A stretch of DNA of 64,000 nt from a virus: IMG/VR virus record IMGVR_UViG_3300042945_003354, positions 1-64,000 of that record; one strand, given 5' to 3'. This document shows, piece by piece, positions 8,907 to 17,387 of the stretch. The notes below the pieces were generated by a model. It made no database searches. It saw only the letters and a program-made list of their open reading frames with translations, and was not told where the DNA came from. The position numbers were made by a program, and so were the translations under genes. Position 1 is the stretch's first letter; each line of letters opens with the position of its first letter.

Positions 8907-10718
8907 TTAGTCGGGTAGTTTGAGGGTCTTCCCCCGCAGGTTGCTGGGGCTGACCCACTCCTTCTTACCCGTGCGCCGGTTGACGAGCAACTGATAAATT
9001 CGACCGTCAGATCCGACACGTGCGCCGTGCGCCAGTCGGACGTCGATGCCGGCTTTTTCAGACTCCGGCCCCGCGATCGGATCCACGAAGCCGAACTGCG
9101 TGGCGCTGACTGCCGTCATGTCGTCCGTGATGGCATTCGGGTCGCCGATGCCGCCGGGTCCCATCTTGGTGATGCGACGCTTCTGCTCGAGGATGTGCAT
9201 CGGGTTGATCTCCTCCAGCGCTGTGACCAGCGGATTGGACTTGAGGTAGCCCATCGTGTATCCGCCGAACGCGTCCGGGCCCACAGGGTCCAGGGTGCGC
9301 ATGCGGCTCAGCCGTCCCATCATCGCGCGCAGGGCATGTCCGTGGTCGAGCTTGATGCGCTCGGCCATCAGGCGGTCCACCGTGTGGACGCGGTCGTTCG
9401 GCAGGCTGTCGCGGTCGTCCGTCTCAGCCAGGCCGCGGTTCACGGCCAGCAGCTTCTCGGTGGCAGCCAGCAGGCCGTCGATGCCCACCGGTGCATACTT
9501 CTCGTGCTCGTCGTCGTCCGCCAGGTAGCGGTGATGCGCCATGGGCGACTTCATCGGCGCTTTCGGCATCGGCTTCGGGACACCGATCGGGACGTAGGTC
9601 GATGCCGCCTTCGCAAACGCAGTCGGGCCATAATCCTGCGGATTGGCAAGCTGGTCCTCGTAAATGGGCACCTCACCCATCAATTGCCGAAGGGCGCGCG
9701 CCGTCACATTGCCGTGCAGCGCGTTATCCCGATGGGTCAGGTTGAACCGATCCGCCACCCACTTCCGACGATCGTCAGGCGTCTTGTCGAAATTCCTGAT
9801 GAAGCCCTGCCGGGTGTTGAACGTCATGACGTCATCATCCACCATCTCCACCCGATGCAGCGGCTCATCCTCCTCTGGCTCGATCTCGGGATGTTCCAGC
9901 CCCTGCGCGACGAGGTAGGCGCGCAATTTCTCCAGTGCGACATCAGCGTGCTTGTCCTCCACCGATGCGTGCACATCCCCGGTGTGGGCGTCATTCACGG
10001 CCAGGCCCGAAGCTTGCAGCTCCTTGAGGATCGCGTGCCAGTTCTTCCGCAGCCCCACGCCCTGCAGCTTGTCGCCGGACAGCCGGAAAGTCTTCGCCAT
10101 CTTTTCCATCGGAAACTCCAGATACTTCGGATCAATCTTCCCCGTCGGATGGATGATCTGGACGTGCGGCACGTCGCCGGCATACCGGCCGTGCCCGGGC
10201 TCGAAGTGCTTCCACAGTTCCTTCGGATTCTTCGCGCGCTCGATGAGCTGCTTGATCTCATCGATCTTCAGGTCGTGATGCCGCGCGGCAAGGATCGGCT
10301 CCTTCTCTTCGTCCGACATGGCGTCCCACTCCTCGTCGCTCAGATGTCCCCACAGCGACTTCCCTGGGGCCAGCTCGACGCCGTGCAGGCGCGTGTCTGG
10401 CGCGTCCCGCAGCAGGGCTTCGAGATCGATCCGCAGCGGCACAGACTTCCGCTGGTTCATCGGGTGCGTCGCGTCGCCCTTGATGCGGTCCGTGTCGGGC
10501 TGGCCGAAGAATGCGGACGGGCCGGCGAACGACGCCTTCCACGGTTCCTCCTTCAGCTTCTTCTCCCGGAATGCCAGCCACTCGTCGGCCGCCTTGCCGG
10601 GGCGCGCGAGTTCCAGCAGGTGCCGGTTCTCCGGGCGCGCAAGGATGTCGCCGGACAGCAGCCCGTGCTCACGGACGGAGTCCAGCGTTTCTTCGGGGAT
10701 GTAGGACAGGAGTTTCAT
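8907..10718 (-). CDS. RNA polymerase beta-subunit fragment (central domain) with extra N-terminal domain, 603 aa
   Basis: Residues about 435-603 match the central region of bacterial RpoB. NDRVHTVDRLMAER aligns with the RpoB stretch around NRRIRSVGE; EQKRRITKMGPGGIG matches THKRRLSALGPGG; FGFVDPIAGPESEKAGID matches YGRVCPIETPEGPNIG. These form the fork and active-site wall of beta. The N-terminal ~290 residues are not RpoB-like and open with YIPEETLDSVREHGLLSG, a pattern reminiscent of ADP-ribosyltransferase-type (DarT/KptA-like) folds. The C-terminal half of beta is absent, so it must be encoded elsewhere. A virion-packaged or early phage polymerase is plausible. Confidence 0.7.
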   Translation of the reverse strand: MKLLSYIPEETLDSVREHGLLSGDILARPENRHLLELARPGKAADEWLAFREKKLKEEPWKASFAGPSAFFGQPDTDRIKGDATHPMNQRKSVPLRIDLEALLRDAPDTRLHGVELAPGKSLWGHLSDEEWDAMSDEEKEPILAARHHDLKIDEIKQLIERAKNPKELWKHFEPGHGRYAGDVPHVQIIHPTGKIDPKYLEFPMEKMAKTFRLSGDKLQGVGLRKNWHAILKELQASGLAVNDAHTGDVHASVEDKHADVALEKLRAYLVAQGLEHPEIEPEEDEPLHRVEMVDDDVMTFNTRQGFIRNFDKTPDDRRKWVADRFNLTHRDNALHGNVTARALRQLMGEVPIYEDQLANPQDYGPTAFAKAASTYVPIGVPKPMPKAPMKSPMAHHRYLADDDEHEKYAPVGIDGLLAATEKLLAVNRGLAETDDRDSLPNDRVHTVDRLMAERIKLDHGHALRAMMGRLSRMRTLDPVGPDAFGGYTMGYLKSNPLVTALEEINPMHILEQKRRITKMGPGGIGDPNAITDDMTAVSATQFGFVDPIAGPESEKAGIDVRLAHGARVGSDGRIYQLLVNRRTGKKEWVSPSNLRGKTLKLPD

Positions 10719-11032
10719 AACGTCGCGCAGGTTGGTTGCGGCATGCTGCGTATCCAGACTGCCTCCACCCTGTGCTCGATCCCGCTCATGCCCAAAGGAG
10801 GGCGATGAGTAGTGACGTATTCAAGCGTTCCGCGCATGAGATCAGTCACCGCCTTGATTTGAGCATCGCACGTGTCTGACAATTCTTGCGTCAGAGTCCC
10901 GTCGCCGGGCAGAGAGATTACCATGAACCACATGTCTTCGTCCGCCGCCTTGCGTATCTCGAAAGGCAGAGCGAAAACTCCCAGCGCCTCATAGCCTCCA
11001 TGTTGTGCTTGTGTCATTTGTGATTGTGTCAT
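10715..11032 (-). CDS. hypothetical protein, 105 aa, between polymerase fragments
   Basis: Starts at the ATG at 11032 (MTQSQMTQAQHGG), preceded by GGAGGATC, a clear Shine-Dalgarno that lies inside the last codons of the gene upstream. It overlaps the start of the 603-aa polymerase fragment by 4 nt (ATGA-type coupling). Small alpha/beta-looking protein with Met/Trp-rich strands (EDMWFMVISLPGDGTL). Unrecognised. Confidence 0.6.
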   Translation of the reverse strand: MTQSQMTQAQHGGYEALGVFALPFEIRKAADEDMWFMVISLPGDGTLTQELSDTCDAQIKAVTDLMRGTLEYVTTHRPPLGMSGIEHRVEAVWIRSMPQPTCATL

Positions 11033-11033
11033 T

Positions 11034-11261
11034 TTATTGTAGATCCTCCGGTTTGCTGTATCCCCCAAGTGAGCACTCAGACACGCGCTCCGTGCCAGGT
11101 ATCTGCACTCGGTAATGACGCACCTGGAATCTTACATCATCCCGAGGTTGCCTAAGCCCGCACGTGAGCAAATTGATCACATCTTCTTCCTGATCCCTGG
11201 TAGGCGGGGCAGCAGACTCCGTCGTAATTTCCACCTCGAATTTGTGCGTGGTTGTCGTCAC
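11034..11261 (-). CDS. hypothetical protein, 75 aa, between polymerase fragments
   Basis: The GTG at 11261 overlaps the TGA of the beta N-terminal fragment (GTGA), and GGAGGATC lies just upstream in that gene's last codons. It ends GYSKPEDLQ, almost the same as GYIKPEDLS at the end of the upstream gene, because both tails encode the same Shine-Dalgarno-containing sequence. Unrecognised small protein. Confidence 0.6.
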   Translation of the reverse strand: MTTTTHKFEVEITTESAAPPTRDQEEDVINLLTCGLRQPRDDVRFQVRHYRVQIPGTERVSECSLGGYSKPEDLQ

Positions 11262-12745
11262 GACAGATCCTCCGGTTTGATGTAGCCCTCCAGCGCCAGC
11301 GTCATCAGCTCCCCAGGTCCAGGGGTGCCGACCGCGTCAGCGCCGCGACCGCGCGCCAGCTTAGCCAGGCGTTCGCGCTCGGAGTCGTCGAAGTCGTGCC
11401 GCTGCATGTAGTGGCGGACATACTCCTTGCGCCGGTAGCCTTCCATCCCCTCCTTGAAGTCTTCCCGCTGCTTAGCGGGCAGCAGCTTCAGCGGGTCGAT
11501 GCCCCAGTTGACCAGGGCGAACGCGCGGCGTGGTGTCGGCTTGGCCTCGAACTGCGCGCCGGTCCGAGCCTTGAAACTTTTCCACCTGGCGATCTGCTTC
11601 TCGTCTGTCTCGCCGCGGCGACCGGTGTGGTAGTTCTCATACCACTGCAGCCAGCCCTGCTTGTCGGTGTCGTCCAGCCAGTGCTCCGGCCACGCGCGCA
11701 TGGACGCAAGGCGCGGACCTTTGCCGCCGTAGATCGCGTTGTAGGACTCCTTGAGTTCGTCCGGCGTGAAGTCCGGGGAGAACGCTGCGCGCTTGGTCAG
11801 CGGCACGTCGAACGATTCCCACTGTCCCCAGATCTGTTCGGGCGTGAAGTCAGGATCGAACGGGACGGCTGCCGCCTTGGTCATGCGGTCGGCTGCGTCG
11901 ATCGCGGTCCCCGCCATCCTCCAGCTTGCCGCCTTCTCGTGGCTGTAGAGGTTCGGCAGGTTCTGCTTGAGAATCGACTCCGCCACCTGGGCGCGGTCCA
12001 GCGCCGCCCGGATGTCCTTCACGCGGTCCTCTGGCGCACGCGCGGGGTCGCGCTCCCACTTTGGGATCACCTTGTTGTACACGCGGTCCAGTGTATGCCT
12101 CGAATACTTCGCCCGGTTGGCTTCGAGAATCTCCGGCCCCCACCGACGCGCGAGCTCCTCGTCCGTCACCCCGAGGTCCTTGAACACCGAGTAGGCGTGC
12201 AGGTCCGACGATCCCACCTTGAGACGATACTGCGCCGTGCGCGGGTCGAACGACACCCGCAGGGCCGAGCCGGTGCCGGGGCGCACGTTCAGATGCGTCT
12301 CGAGCTCGCCATTGTCCCGGCGTCGCGTGTAGGCCCCAGGCAGCAGGCGCGACTGCATGGCTGGGGCATACTCGGATCCGTTCTCGATGAACGTCCCGCG
12401 CTCCGTCAGGTAAGGCACTCGGGCCAGCGTCACATTCTTGCGCTCGTCGAGCACCTCGTTGGTCACGTCGTCCACGAGCCGCATCGTTCCGCGCAGCCGG
12501 CGCACGAGCGACTTGTCGTCCAGCAGCGCCTCGCGTTGCTCGGCTTTGGTGAACCTCGCCGGACCGACATGCTTCATGTCTTTCAGCTCCAGCCGGACTC
12601 CGCCGTAGGCGTAGCCGTTGACGTAGCGCTGCATGGACTGCATCACAGAGGTATCGATCGCCTCCCGCGTGGCGTCGGAATCTTCCGGGTCGCGCAGCGT
12701 GACGCCTTCTGGCGGCTCAGGGATGTCGGAGGATGGATTCGGCAC
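11258..12745 (-). CDS. RNA polymerase beta-subunit fragment (N-terminal domains), 495 aa
   Basis: Residues about 105-195 match the N-terminal protrusion of RpoB. VPYLTERGTFIENGSEYAPA aligns with the bacterial [20 protein letters not shown], then QSRLLPGAY with SQLHRSPGVF, and LRVSFDPRTAQYRLKV with LDFEFDPKDNLFVRI. The later half is less clear and carries two similar repeats (AVPFDPDFTPEQIW and AFSPDFTPDELKE). The start is a GTG at 12745 without an obvious Shine-Dalgarno. The rest of beta continues in the 603-aa gene two genes downstream, so the subunit is split. HEKAAS and LTKRAA match the K-x-A motif of adjacent virion proteins. Confidence 0.7.
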   Translation of the reverse strand: MPNPSSDIPEPPEGVTLRDPEDSDATREAIDTSVMQSMQRYVNGYAYGGVRLELKDMKHVGPARFTKAEQREALLDDKSLVRRLRGTMRLVDDVTNEVLDERKNVTLARVPYLTERGTFIENGSEYAPAMQSRLLPGAYTRRRDNGELETHLNVRPGTGSALRVSFDPRTAQYRLKVGSSDLHAYSVFKDLGVTDEELARRWGPEILEANRAKYSRHTLDRVYNKVIPKWERDPARAPEDRVKDIRAALDRAQVAESILKQNLPNLYSHEKAASWRMAGTAIDAADRMTKAAAVPFDPDFTPEQIWGQWESFDVPLTKRAAFSPDFTPDELKESYNAIYGGKGPRLASMRAWPEHWLDDTDKQGWLQWYENYHTGRRGETDEKQIARWKSFKARTGAQFEAKPTPRRAFALVNWGIDPLKLLPAKQREDFKEGMEGYRRKEYVRHYMQRHDFDDSERERLAKLARGRGADAVGTPGPGELMTLALEGYIKPEDLS

Positions 12746-12789
12746 GTACAGCTTTTACCGCAGTCTGTCACTCGTTGCAATCCGTTACA

Positions 12790-15438
12790 TTATCGGTTCA
12801 GGTGTTTCTCCAGGAAGTCGTGCTTCGCATCGTCCGCCTCGTTCGTGTAGTCCAGCACCAGCTCCAGGTCCGCATTCGCGCGCGCAGACTTCTCGTGCAG
12901 TCGGTCAAACGACTCCTTCGGAATTTCGTCAGGACGACGCAAGATCTGCAGCGGCTTGCGCGTGGTGGACCGCACCCATTCCAGGATGTTCTTGTCGTGC
13001 ATCTTTCGCATGCGCGACATCACCGTGACCGGCTCGGCGCCGCACTGCTCCGCCAGCGCATCCACGTCGAACTGCCACCAGCCGTCCTTCTCCACGCCGA
13101 CGTCGAAGATCGCGTCGCGCGTTTCCGATTCCTTCTTCGTCATGGTCGGAATGACTTCCTCAAACCGGATGCGATGCTGCCGCGCGGCGTCCGCGTCGTG
13201 CGCGAAGATTCGCTCACCCAGGCAGAACGACATGATGGCCTGGGTCGCGAACGGATCGATCGAAGCCCGCTTGCATATCTCATCGCGCGACGCCGTGATC
13301 GCCCCGTTGGCGCCCTCACGCATCTGACTTGCCGCCTTGAAGAACGCCTTGATGTCCTCCGGCGTTGGATTGCCGCAGCGGATGAAGTGCTTCCGCGTGC
13401 GAATGCCCTCAGGAGTCGGGATGATCGTGCAGTAGGAGTCGAGACCGTCTCTGCCTGCGCGACCCGCTTCTTGCGCCAAAGCCACCAGAGTGCCCGGGAT
13501 GTCGAAGTGCACCACGTGTCTGATATTGCTTTTGTCCACGCCCATGCCGAACGCGTTCGTGGCCACGATGACTGCCTCGGGGTCCGCCATGAACTTGTCC
13601 TGGTTGAACCGACGATCCGGCTGCAGCATTCCGCCGTGGTAGAAGTAGACCGGGCGGTTGGTGTAGCGGCTGATGGCCGCCGCGTATTCCTCCACCCTCT
13701 TACGCGTGGAAGCGTAGACGATGGTCGGCCCCTCGCAGTTCGCAGCCACCCAGGGTGCGGCCTCCGACATGCGGTCCAGGAACAGGGACGCCAGATGCAG
13801 ATTCGTGCGGCGCGGGTAGTGGTAGATCAGCTTGGCCTTGAGGATGCCCAGACCGCTCCGCACCTCCGCCTCAGCCTCCTCGGACAGCGTCGCAGAGAAC
13901 GCCGCCACCACTTTCGGCTGCACCTTCTGGATGAACTCCCCGGCGAACTTGTAGCCGGGACGGAAGGTGTCCGCCCAGTCATGGAACGTGTGACAGTTTC
14001 CTATCACGACAACTTTTCCGCTGCGTCGAACCACGATGCACCCGGTGGGTACAGTCACGCAGTAGACCATTCCGTCGTAGTCCGTCACGCGCTTCCTGAA
14101 TTCCTGCGTGTCTACGGTTGGCTCGCCCAGGCGAATGAACAACCGGTGTACATCGCTGAATGCGTCCGACCTGTGATCCACCTGCAATGTTTTTCGGGCG
14201 CGCAGTCCAGCGCGTATGCAGACTTCCTGGAAGTAGTCTGTGTTGTCCTCCACCGTGCTGCTGTAGTAACCCAGCGAATCGCTGACGTCGCTACCATCCC
14301 AGGCGATGCATTCGTCGACCAGCGCGCGACAGGCATCAGCCGACAGATCGTTGTAATCAAGCACCTCGCGCATGATCTTGGAAAGCCCGGGCACCCCCGT
14401 CACGATGAACCTTCGACGGCTACCATCTGATCGGTCTTTTACCTCGTTGAAGGCATAACCGCCGTCTTTCATGATCTGCAGGAATCGCTTGATCTTTCGC
14501 TGCTTCACGAACGAAAACGCAGCAGACGATTTGCTGTGGGCGTTTCCGTCCGCCTGAAAAGCAGTCTGAAGACGCTCCCAAGGTGTCAATGCGGAGCGTC
14601 CAGTGCCGGCGCCGGCTGCGGCTCTCATACGCCACATGTAGCTGAACTTGGCGTCCGCGGCAGTTCGCTTTCGCCAGCTGCCGTCAGCCCTGTAAACCAG
14701 CAGATCGTGATTCGGAGTTACCGAGATGTCTATGCCGCTGGTCGATTCGATGTGGATCATCTCTCCTTTGTGCCGCCTACGTATGACGCGCGACGGAACG
14801 ACCAGCGTCATCTCGTGCGTGTCCGGATCCACCTGAGCCACCTGATCTGCATCGTCCAGTGCATCGAATCTCACGAATCCACGACCCGTGAGAATCTCAA
14901 CGTCAGGCGCAAAGCACTCGTCCATCGCCACAAAATCAGGCGGGAACTGCGACACCACGTTCGACCACTCCGGATTCGAGAAGCGCTCCGGGCTGACCAG
15001 CATGAACTGCAGCGTGCCCGACGCCCAGTCCCGCAGCACCGAGGCGTTGTGTCCGTCCGTCTCCTGGCTGGAGATGGACGCCGCAGCAAGCCCCTTGCGC
15101 TGCATGGACGTGGCCTGGTCACGCATGAGCGCGATCAGCGGGTAGATGACGATGGTGCGCCAGCCCATGCACAGCGTCGGCACAACGAAGCATGCACTTT
15201 TCCCAGACCCGGTTGGCAGGATCGTGATCGTGTCCCGCTGCGCCATGATGGACTTCACCGATCGGTCCTGCCCCTCCCGGAGCGTGCTGAACCGCAGGCT
15301 GTTCAGGACCGCCGGCATCTTCTTCATTCCCTGCATCAGCGCCTGTATTTCGGCGGTGGTTGTTACGGCTTTCCGCGCTTCGATCGGAGGACTTTCAGTT
15401 TCGGATTCTTCGGGTTTCGGTTTGGTCAGAGTCGACAT
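12790..15438 (-). CDS. RecQ-like DNA helicase interrupted by an intein
   Basis: An SF2 helicase of 575 residues after splicing. Motif I is ILPTGSGKSAC (residues 73-83), Ia IYPLIALMRDQ, motif II DE|CH, motif III AFSATL, motif IV PTIVYAST, motif V NAFGMGVDKSNIRHVVH and motif VI QEAGRAGRDG, the classic RecQ set. A 307-residue intein splits motif II after DE. RecQ unwinds branched DNA 3'-5' and fits with the RecA-like gene two genes upstream. The start overlaps the 149-aa gene by 13 nt. No RQC or HRDC domain was recognised with confidence in the C-terminal 200 residues. Confidence 0.9.
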   Translation of the reverse strand: MSTLTKPKPEESETESPPIEARKAVTTTAEIQALMQGMKKMPAVLNSLRFSTLREGQDRSVKSIMAQRDTITILPTGSGKSACFVVPTLCMGWRTIVIYPLIALMRDQATSMQRKGLAAASISSQETDGHNASVLRDWASGTLQFMLVSPERFSNPEWSNVVSQFPPDFVAMDECFAPDVEILTGRGFVRFDALDDADQVAQVDPDTHEMTLVVPSRVIRRRHKGEMIHIESTSGIDISVTPNHDLLVYRADGSWRKRTAADAKFSYMWRMRAAAGAGTGRSALTPWERLQTAFQADGNAHSKSSAAFSFVKQRKIKRFLQIMKDGGYAFNEVKDRSDGSRRRFIVTGVPGLSKIMREVLDYNDLSADACRALVDECIAWDGSDVSDSLGYYSSTVEDNTDYFQEVCIRAGLRARKTLQVDHRSDAFSDVHRLFIRLGEPTVDTQEFRKRVTDYDGMVYCVTVPTGCIVVRRSGKVVVIGNCHTFHDWADTFRPGYKFAGEFIQKVQPKVVAAFSATLSEEAEAEVRSGLGILKAKLIYHYPRRTNLHLASLFLDRMSEAAPWVAANCEGPTIVYASTRKRVEEYAAAISRYTNRPVYFYHGGMLQPDRRFNQDKFMADPEAVIVATNAFGMGVDKSNIRHVVHFDIPGTLVALAQEAGRAGRDGLDSYCTIIPTPEGIRTRKHFIRCGNPTPEDIKAFFKAASQMREGANGAITASRDEICKRASIDPFATQAIMSFCLGERIFAHDADAARQHRIRFEEVIPTMTKKESETRDAIFDVGVEKDGWWQFDVDALAEQCGAEPVTVMSRMRKMHDKNILEWVRSTTRKPLQILRRPDEIPKESFDRLHEKSARANADLELVLDYTNEADDAKHDFLEKHLNR
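13996..14916 (-). mobile_element. intein with LAGLIDADG-type endonuclease in the RecQ helicase
   Basis: Residues 175-481 (307 aa) begin CFAPDVEILTGRGFV (block A) and contain SVTPNHDLLV (block B, Thr241 and His244). Degenerate LAGLIDADG repeats are TAFQADGN and ALVDECIAWDGS, and the C-terminal block GKVVVIGN is followed by extein Cys482. The nucleophiles are Cys1 and Cys+1. The residue before the terminal Asn is Gly instead of the usual His. Insertion is between DE and CH of helicase motif II, so ATPase function should depend on splicing. Both endonuclease acidic residues appear present. Confidence 0.9.
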
Positions 15439-15875
15439 GATGATAGTTGCACGGCGATGATCATGGAGAGGTCATCGCCGACTTTGAATGTGTGGAATAA
15501 ACCTCGACATCTCATGCGTTGCAGCGCCGCCAGCATGTCCGCCCACGGATCGGCGACAGCCAGCCATAACGACTCCGGGCCGGATGCGGTCGTGTCCTTC
15601 ACCACATACATCGACCCCGGCGTCGACAGCAGATGTTCCGCAAGCGGCGTCGACTCCTCGTTCATGATGTCCGTCGCGACAGCCGCCACCCACGGATACA
15701 ACCCGTGGGTGGCGACGATCAACAGCCGCAGGGGTGAGTCGGCCGGCAGGCTGTCCACTGCCGCGGTCTTGACATCGTCGAGAGCGTCAGACGCCGGCAC
15801 TCCCAGCAGCTTCGCCAGCATGCGGCTGACGACCGAGTCCGATGCCTTCACCGGCGACGGTGCGTGACGCTTCAC
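15426..15875 (-). CDS. hypothetical protein, 149 aa
   Basis: Lies between the recombinase and the RecQ helicase and overlaps both (4 nt upstream, 13 nt downstream), so the three are probably made from one message. It contains a mostly helical N-terminus, LRLLIVATHGLYPWVAAVA and a strand-rich end (GLFHTFKVGDDLSMIIAVQL). No family recognised; a recombination accessory role is suggested only by position. Confidence 0.6.
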   Translation of the reverse strand: MKRHAPSPVKASDSVVSRMLAKLLGVPASDALDDVKTAAVDSLPADSPLRLLIVATHGLYPWVAAVATDIMNEESTPLAEHLLSTPGSMYVVKDTTASGPESLWLAVADPWADMLAALQRMRCRGLFHTFKVGDDLSMIIAVQLSSCRL

Positions 15876-17311
15876 GGCACCACCTCCGGCTCGGCGCCGT
15901 CATCCTCGTCCTCGTCATCAGCGACGTCGTTCTCGGCGGGCACGATATGTTTGATCGCCCGCGCATACCCTTCGATGTCCAGCTGACCGCCGATATACTC
16001 GATGTGCTCAGGGTGCGTATGCAGCGCGCGCATCAGCTCCTCGGGCTTCACAGCCACGCAGCCCAGCGCATCGCAGGTGTAGAGGTCCTTCTCGACAGTC
16101 GTACCGAGGAACTTGTTGGTCACCATCCAGGTAGCGGTCCGGTCTGCGTAGGTGAACGCGGGTGCCTGATAATCCTCAGTGTCCTCATGGCGGTCGAAGA
16201 ACAGCGTCATGTCGCATGTCCTGCCCCTTGGTCCATAGGAGTTTTTCAGCAGCATCACACGCAGGACATGCCCGTAGACCTCCTTGTTGCCGTCCTTCGC
16301 GCGAATGTCCGTCGTCGACATCATGGTCATCCGATAGGCGCACAGGCGCTTCATCGCCCGACCGCCGACACGCGTGTCGTTCTTCAGCGGGCTCGGCGCC
16401 ATATAGGACGGCAAGGGCTTGGCGGCCATGTCGACCTTGTCGTTCTGCTTGTTGATGAACACCACCGTGGTGTTGTTCTTCTCCATGAACGCCGGCAACC
16501 AGCGCGCCATTCCCTGCGCATGCTTCGAGTGTCCGAAGTTGGATCCGTCCACCGTGTCCTTGGGCGCTTCCTTCTTCGCGTTGGCGGCCAGACCCCAGTC
16601 CGTATTGCCTACGGCCTCGCTCTTTGACATCAACCCGCTCCACGGATCAGCGAAGAAGAAGATCGGATTGCCTTTCGTTTCGGGATCGCTGTCGCACCTC
16701 TTGCGCAGATCTTCGACCGTCTTCCGGAGCGTGTCGTCGAACTGCGGCAGCGACCTGGCTTCAGTGTATTCGATCGAGTTGACCTTGATGACCGCCAGCT
16801 TCGGGTCGCGGTCCATGATGCGCTTGATGCGCTTGTCGGACATCTGCTTGCCCTCGCACTCGCAGTAGATGGCGTAACAGCCCATATCCAGCAGCCGGCT
16901 GATCCAGTCGAACACGAACGTCGTGCTGCCGACGCCCTCCTGCGCGATGATCTCGATGGCCAATGGGTAGCGGAAACCGATCGAGCCCAGCATGTTCTGG
17001 AACTGCAGTTCGTCGTATGGAATCATGTTCCTGCGCAGCATGGCCGGGGTGAACAGGCGGATGGGCCGCTGCTTCGATCGCTCATGCAAGACGTCGATGC
17101 TCTTGCGGATGTTCTCGGTCATCTTGCTGAGGACCTTCACCCTGTTACCGGCGTCGACCCGCGGCTTGAGCAGCAGCGGCTGGAACTTGTCCGGGTCTTC
17201 GATCTGGAGCTCGGCGGGCGTTTTGGTTGGTCTCCGCGCGACTTTCTTGGGGGCGGGTTTTGCAGCCGGCACAACGGGCTGCTTCTTGGGTGTGCGTTTT
17301 TTAGCTGGCAT
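15872..17311 (-). CDS. RecA/UvsX-like recombinase, degenerate P-loop
   Basis: 479 aa. After a Lys/Pro-rich tail (1-35) comes a RecA-type ATPase core. IEIIAQEGVGSTTFVFDWIS (119-138) is the P-loop position, YAIYCECEGKQMSDKRI (147-163) corresponds to the RecA segment with the catalytic Glu, NPIFFFADPWSGL (215-227) is Walker B, and TTVVFINKQND corresponds to the loop before L2. The P-loop reads GVGST where RecA has SSGKT, so the catalytic Lys is replaced by Ser. The C-terminus is acidic, as in RecA. It probably promotes strand exchange in phage recombination-dependent replication. Confidence 0.8.
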   Translation of the reverse strand: MPAKKRTPKKQPVVPAAKPAPKKVARRPTKTPAELQIEDPDKFQPLLLKPRVDAGNRVKVLSKMTENIRKSIDVLHERSKQRPIRLFTPAMLRRNMIPYDELQFQNMLGSIGFRYPLAIEIIAQEGVGSTTFVFDWISRLLDMGCYAIYCECEGKQMSDKRIKRIMDRDPKLAVIKVNSIEYTEARSLPQFDDTLRKTVEDLRKRCDSDPETKGNPIFFFADPWSGLMSKSEAVGNTDWGLAANAKKEAPKDTVDGSNFGHSKHAQGMARWLPAFMEKNNTTVVFINKQNDKVDMAAKPLPSYMAPSPLKNDTRVGGRAMKRLCAYRMTMMSTTDIRAKDGNKEVYGHVLRVMLLKNSYGPRGRTCDMTLFFDRHEDTEDYQAPAFTYADRTATWMVTNKFLGTTVEKDLYTCDALGCVAVKPEELMRALHTHPEHIEYIGGQLDIEGYARAIKHIVPAENDVADDEDEDDGAEPEVVP

Positions 17312-17312
17312 A

Positions 17313-17359
17313 TGATAGGTAAAGGAACAGAGACACCGGGGAGGACGGCCTCCCCGGTG
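17313..17359 (-). terminator. terminator hairpin upstream of the recombinase gene
   Basis: On the minus strand the 9-bp stem CACCGGGGA/TCCCCGGTG (17351-17359 with 17334-17342) is followed by the pyrimidine-rich TCTCTGTTCCTTTACC. The same hairpin-then-CTTTACCT arrangement recurs at other minus-strand gene ends in this window. The recombinase ATG lies directly downstream with no Shine-Dalgarno. Confidence 0.6.
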
Positions 17360-17387
17360 CTCAAGTTACTGTTGGTGTGGGTGTCGT

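Noticed and set aside
9027-10808. A 593-codon open frame opposite the polymerase fragment
   Set aside because: Arg/His/Leu-rich composition of an antisense shadow in GC-rich DNA; the minus-strand frame carries RpoB motifs.
11252-12850. A 532-codon open frame opposite the beta N-terminal fragment
   Set aside because: Shadow frame: His/Arg/Val-rich, no motif, while the opposite strand has a recognisable protein.
12733-14430. A 565-codon plus-strand open frame opposite the RecQ gene
   Set aside because: Antisense to helicase and intein motifs; amino-acid composition typical of GC-rich antisense.
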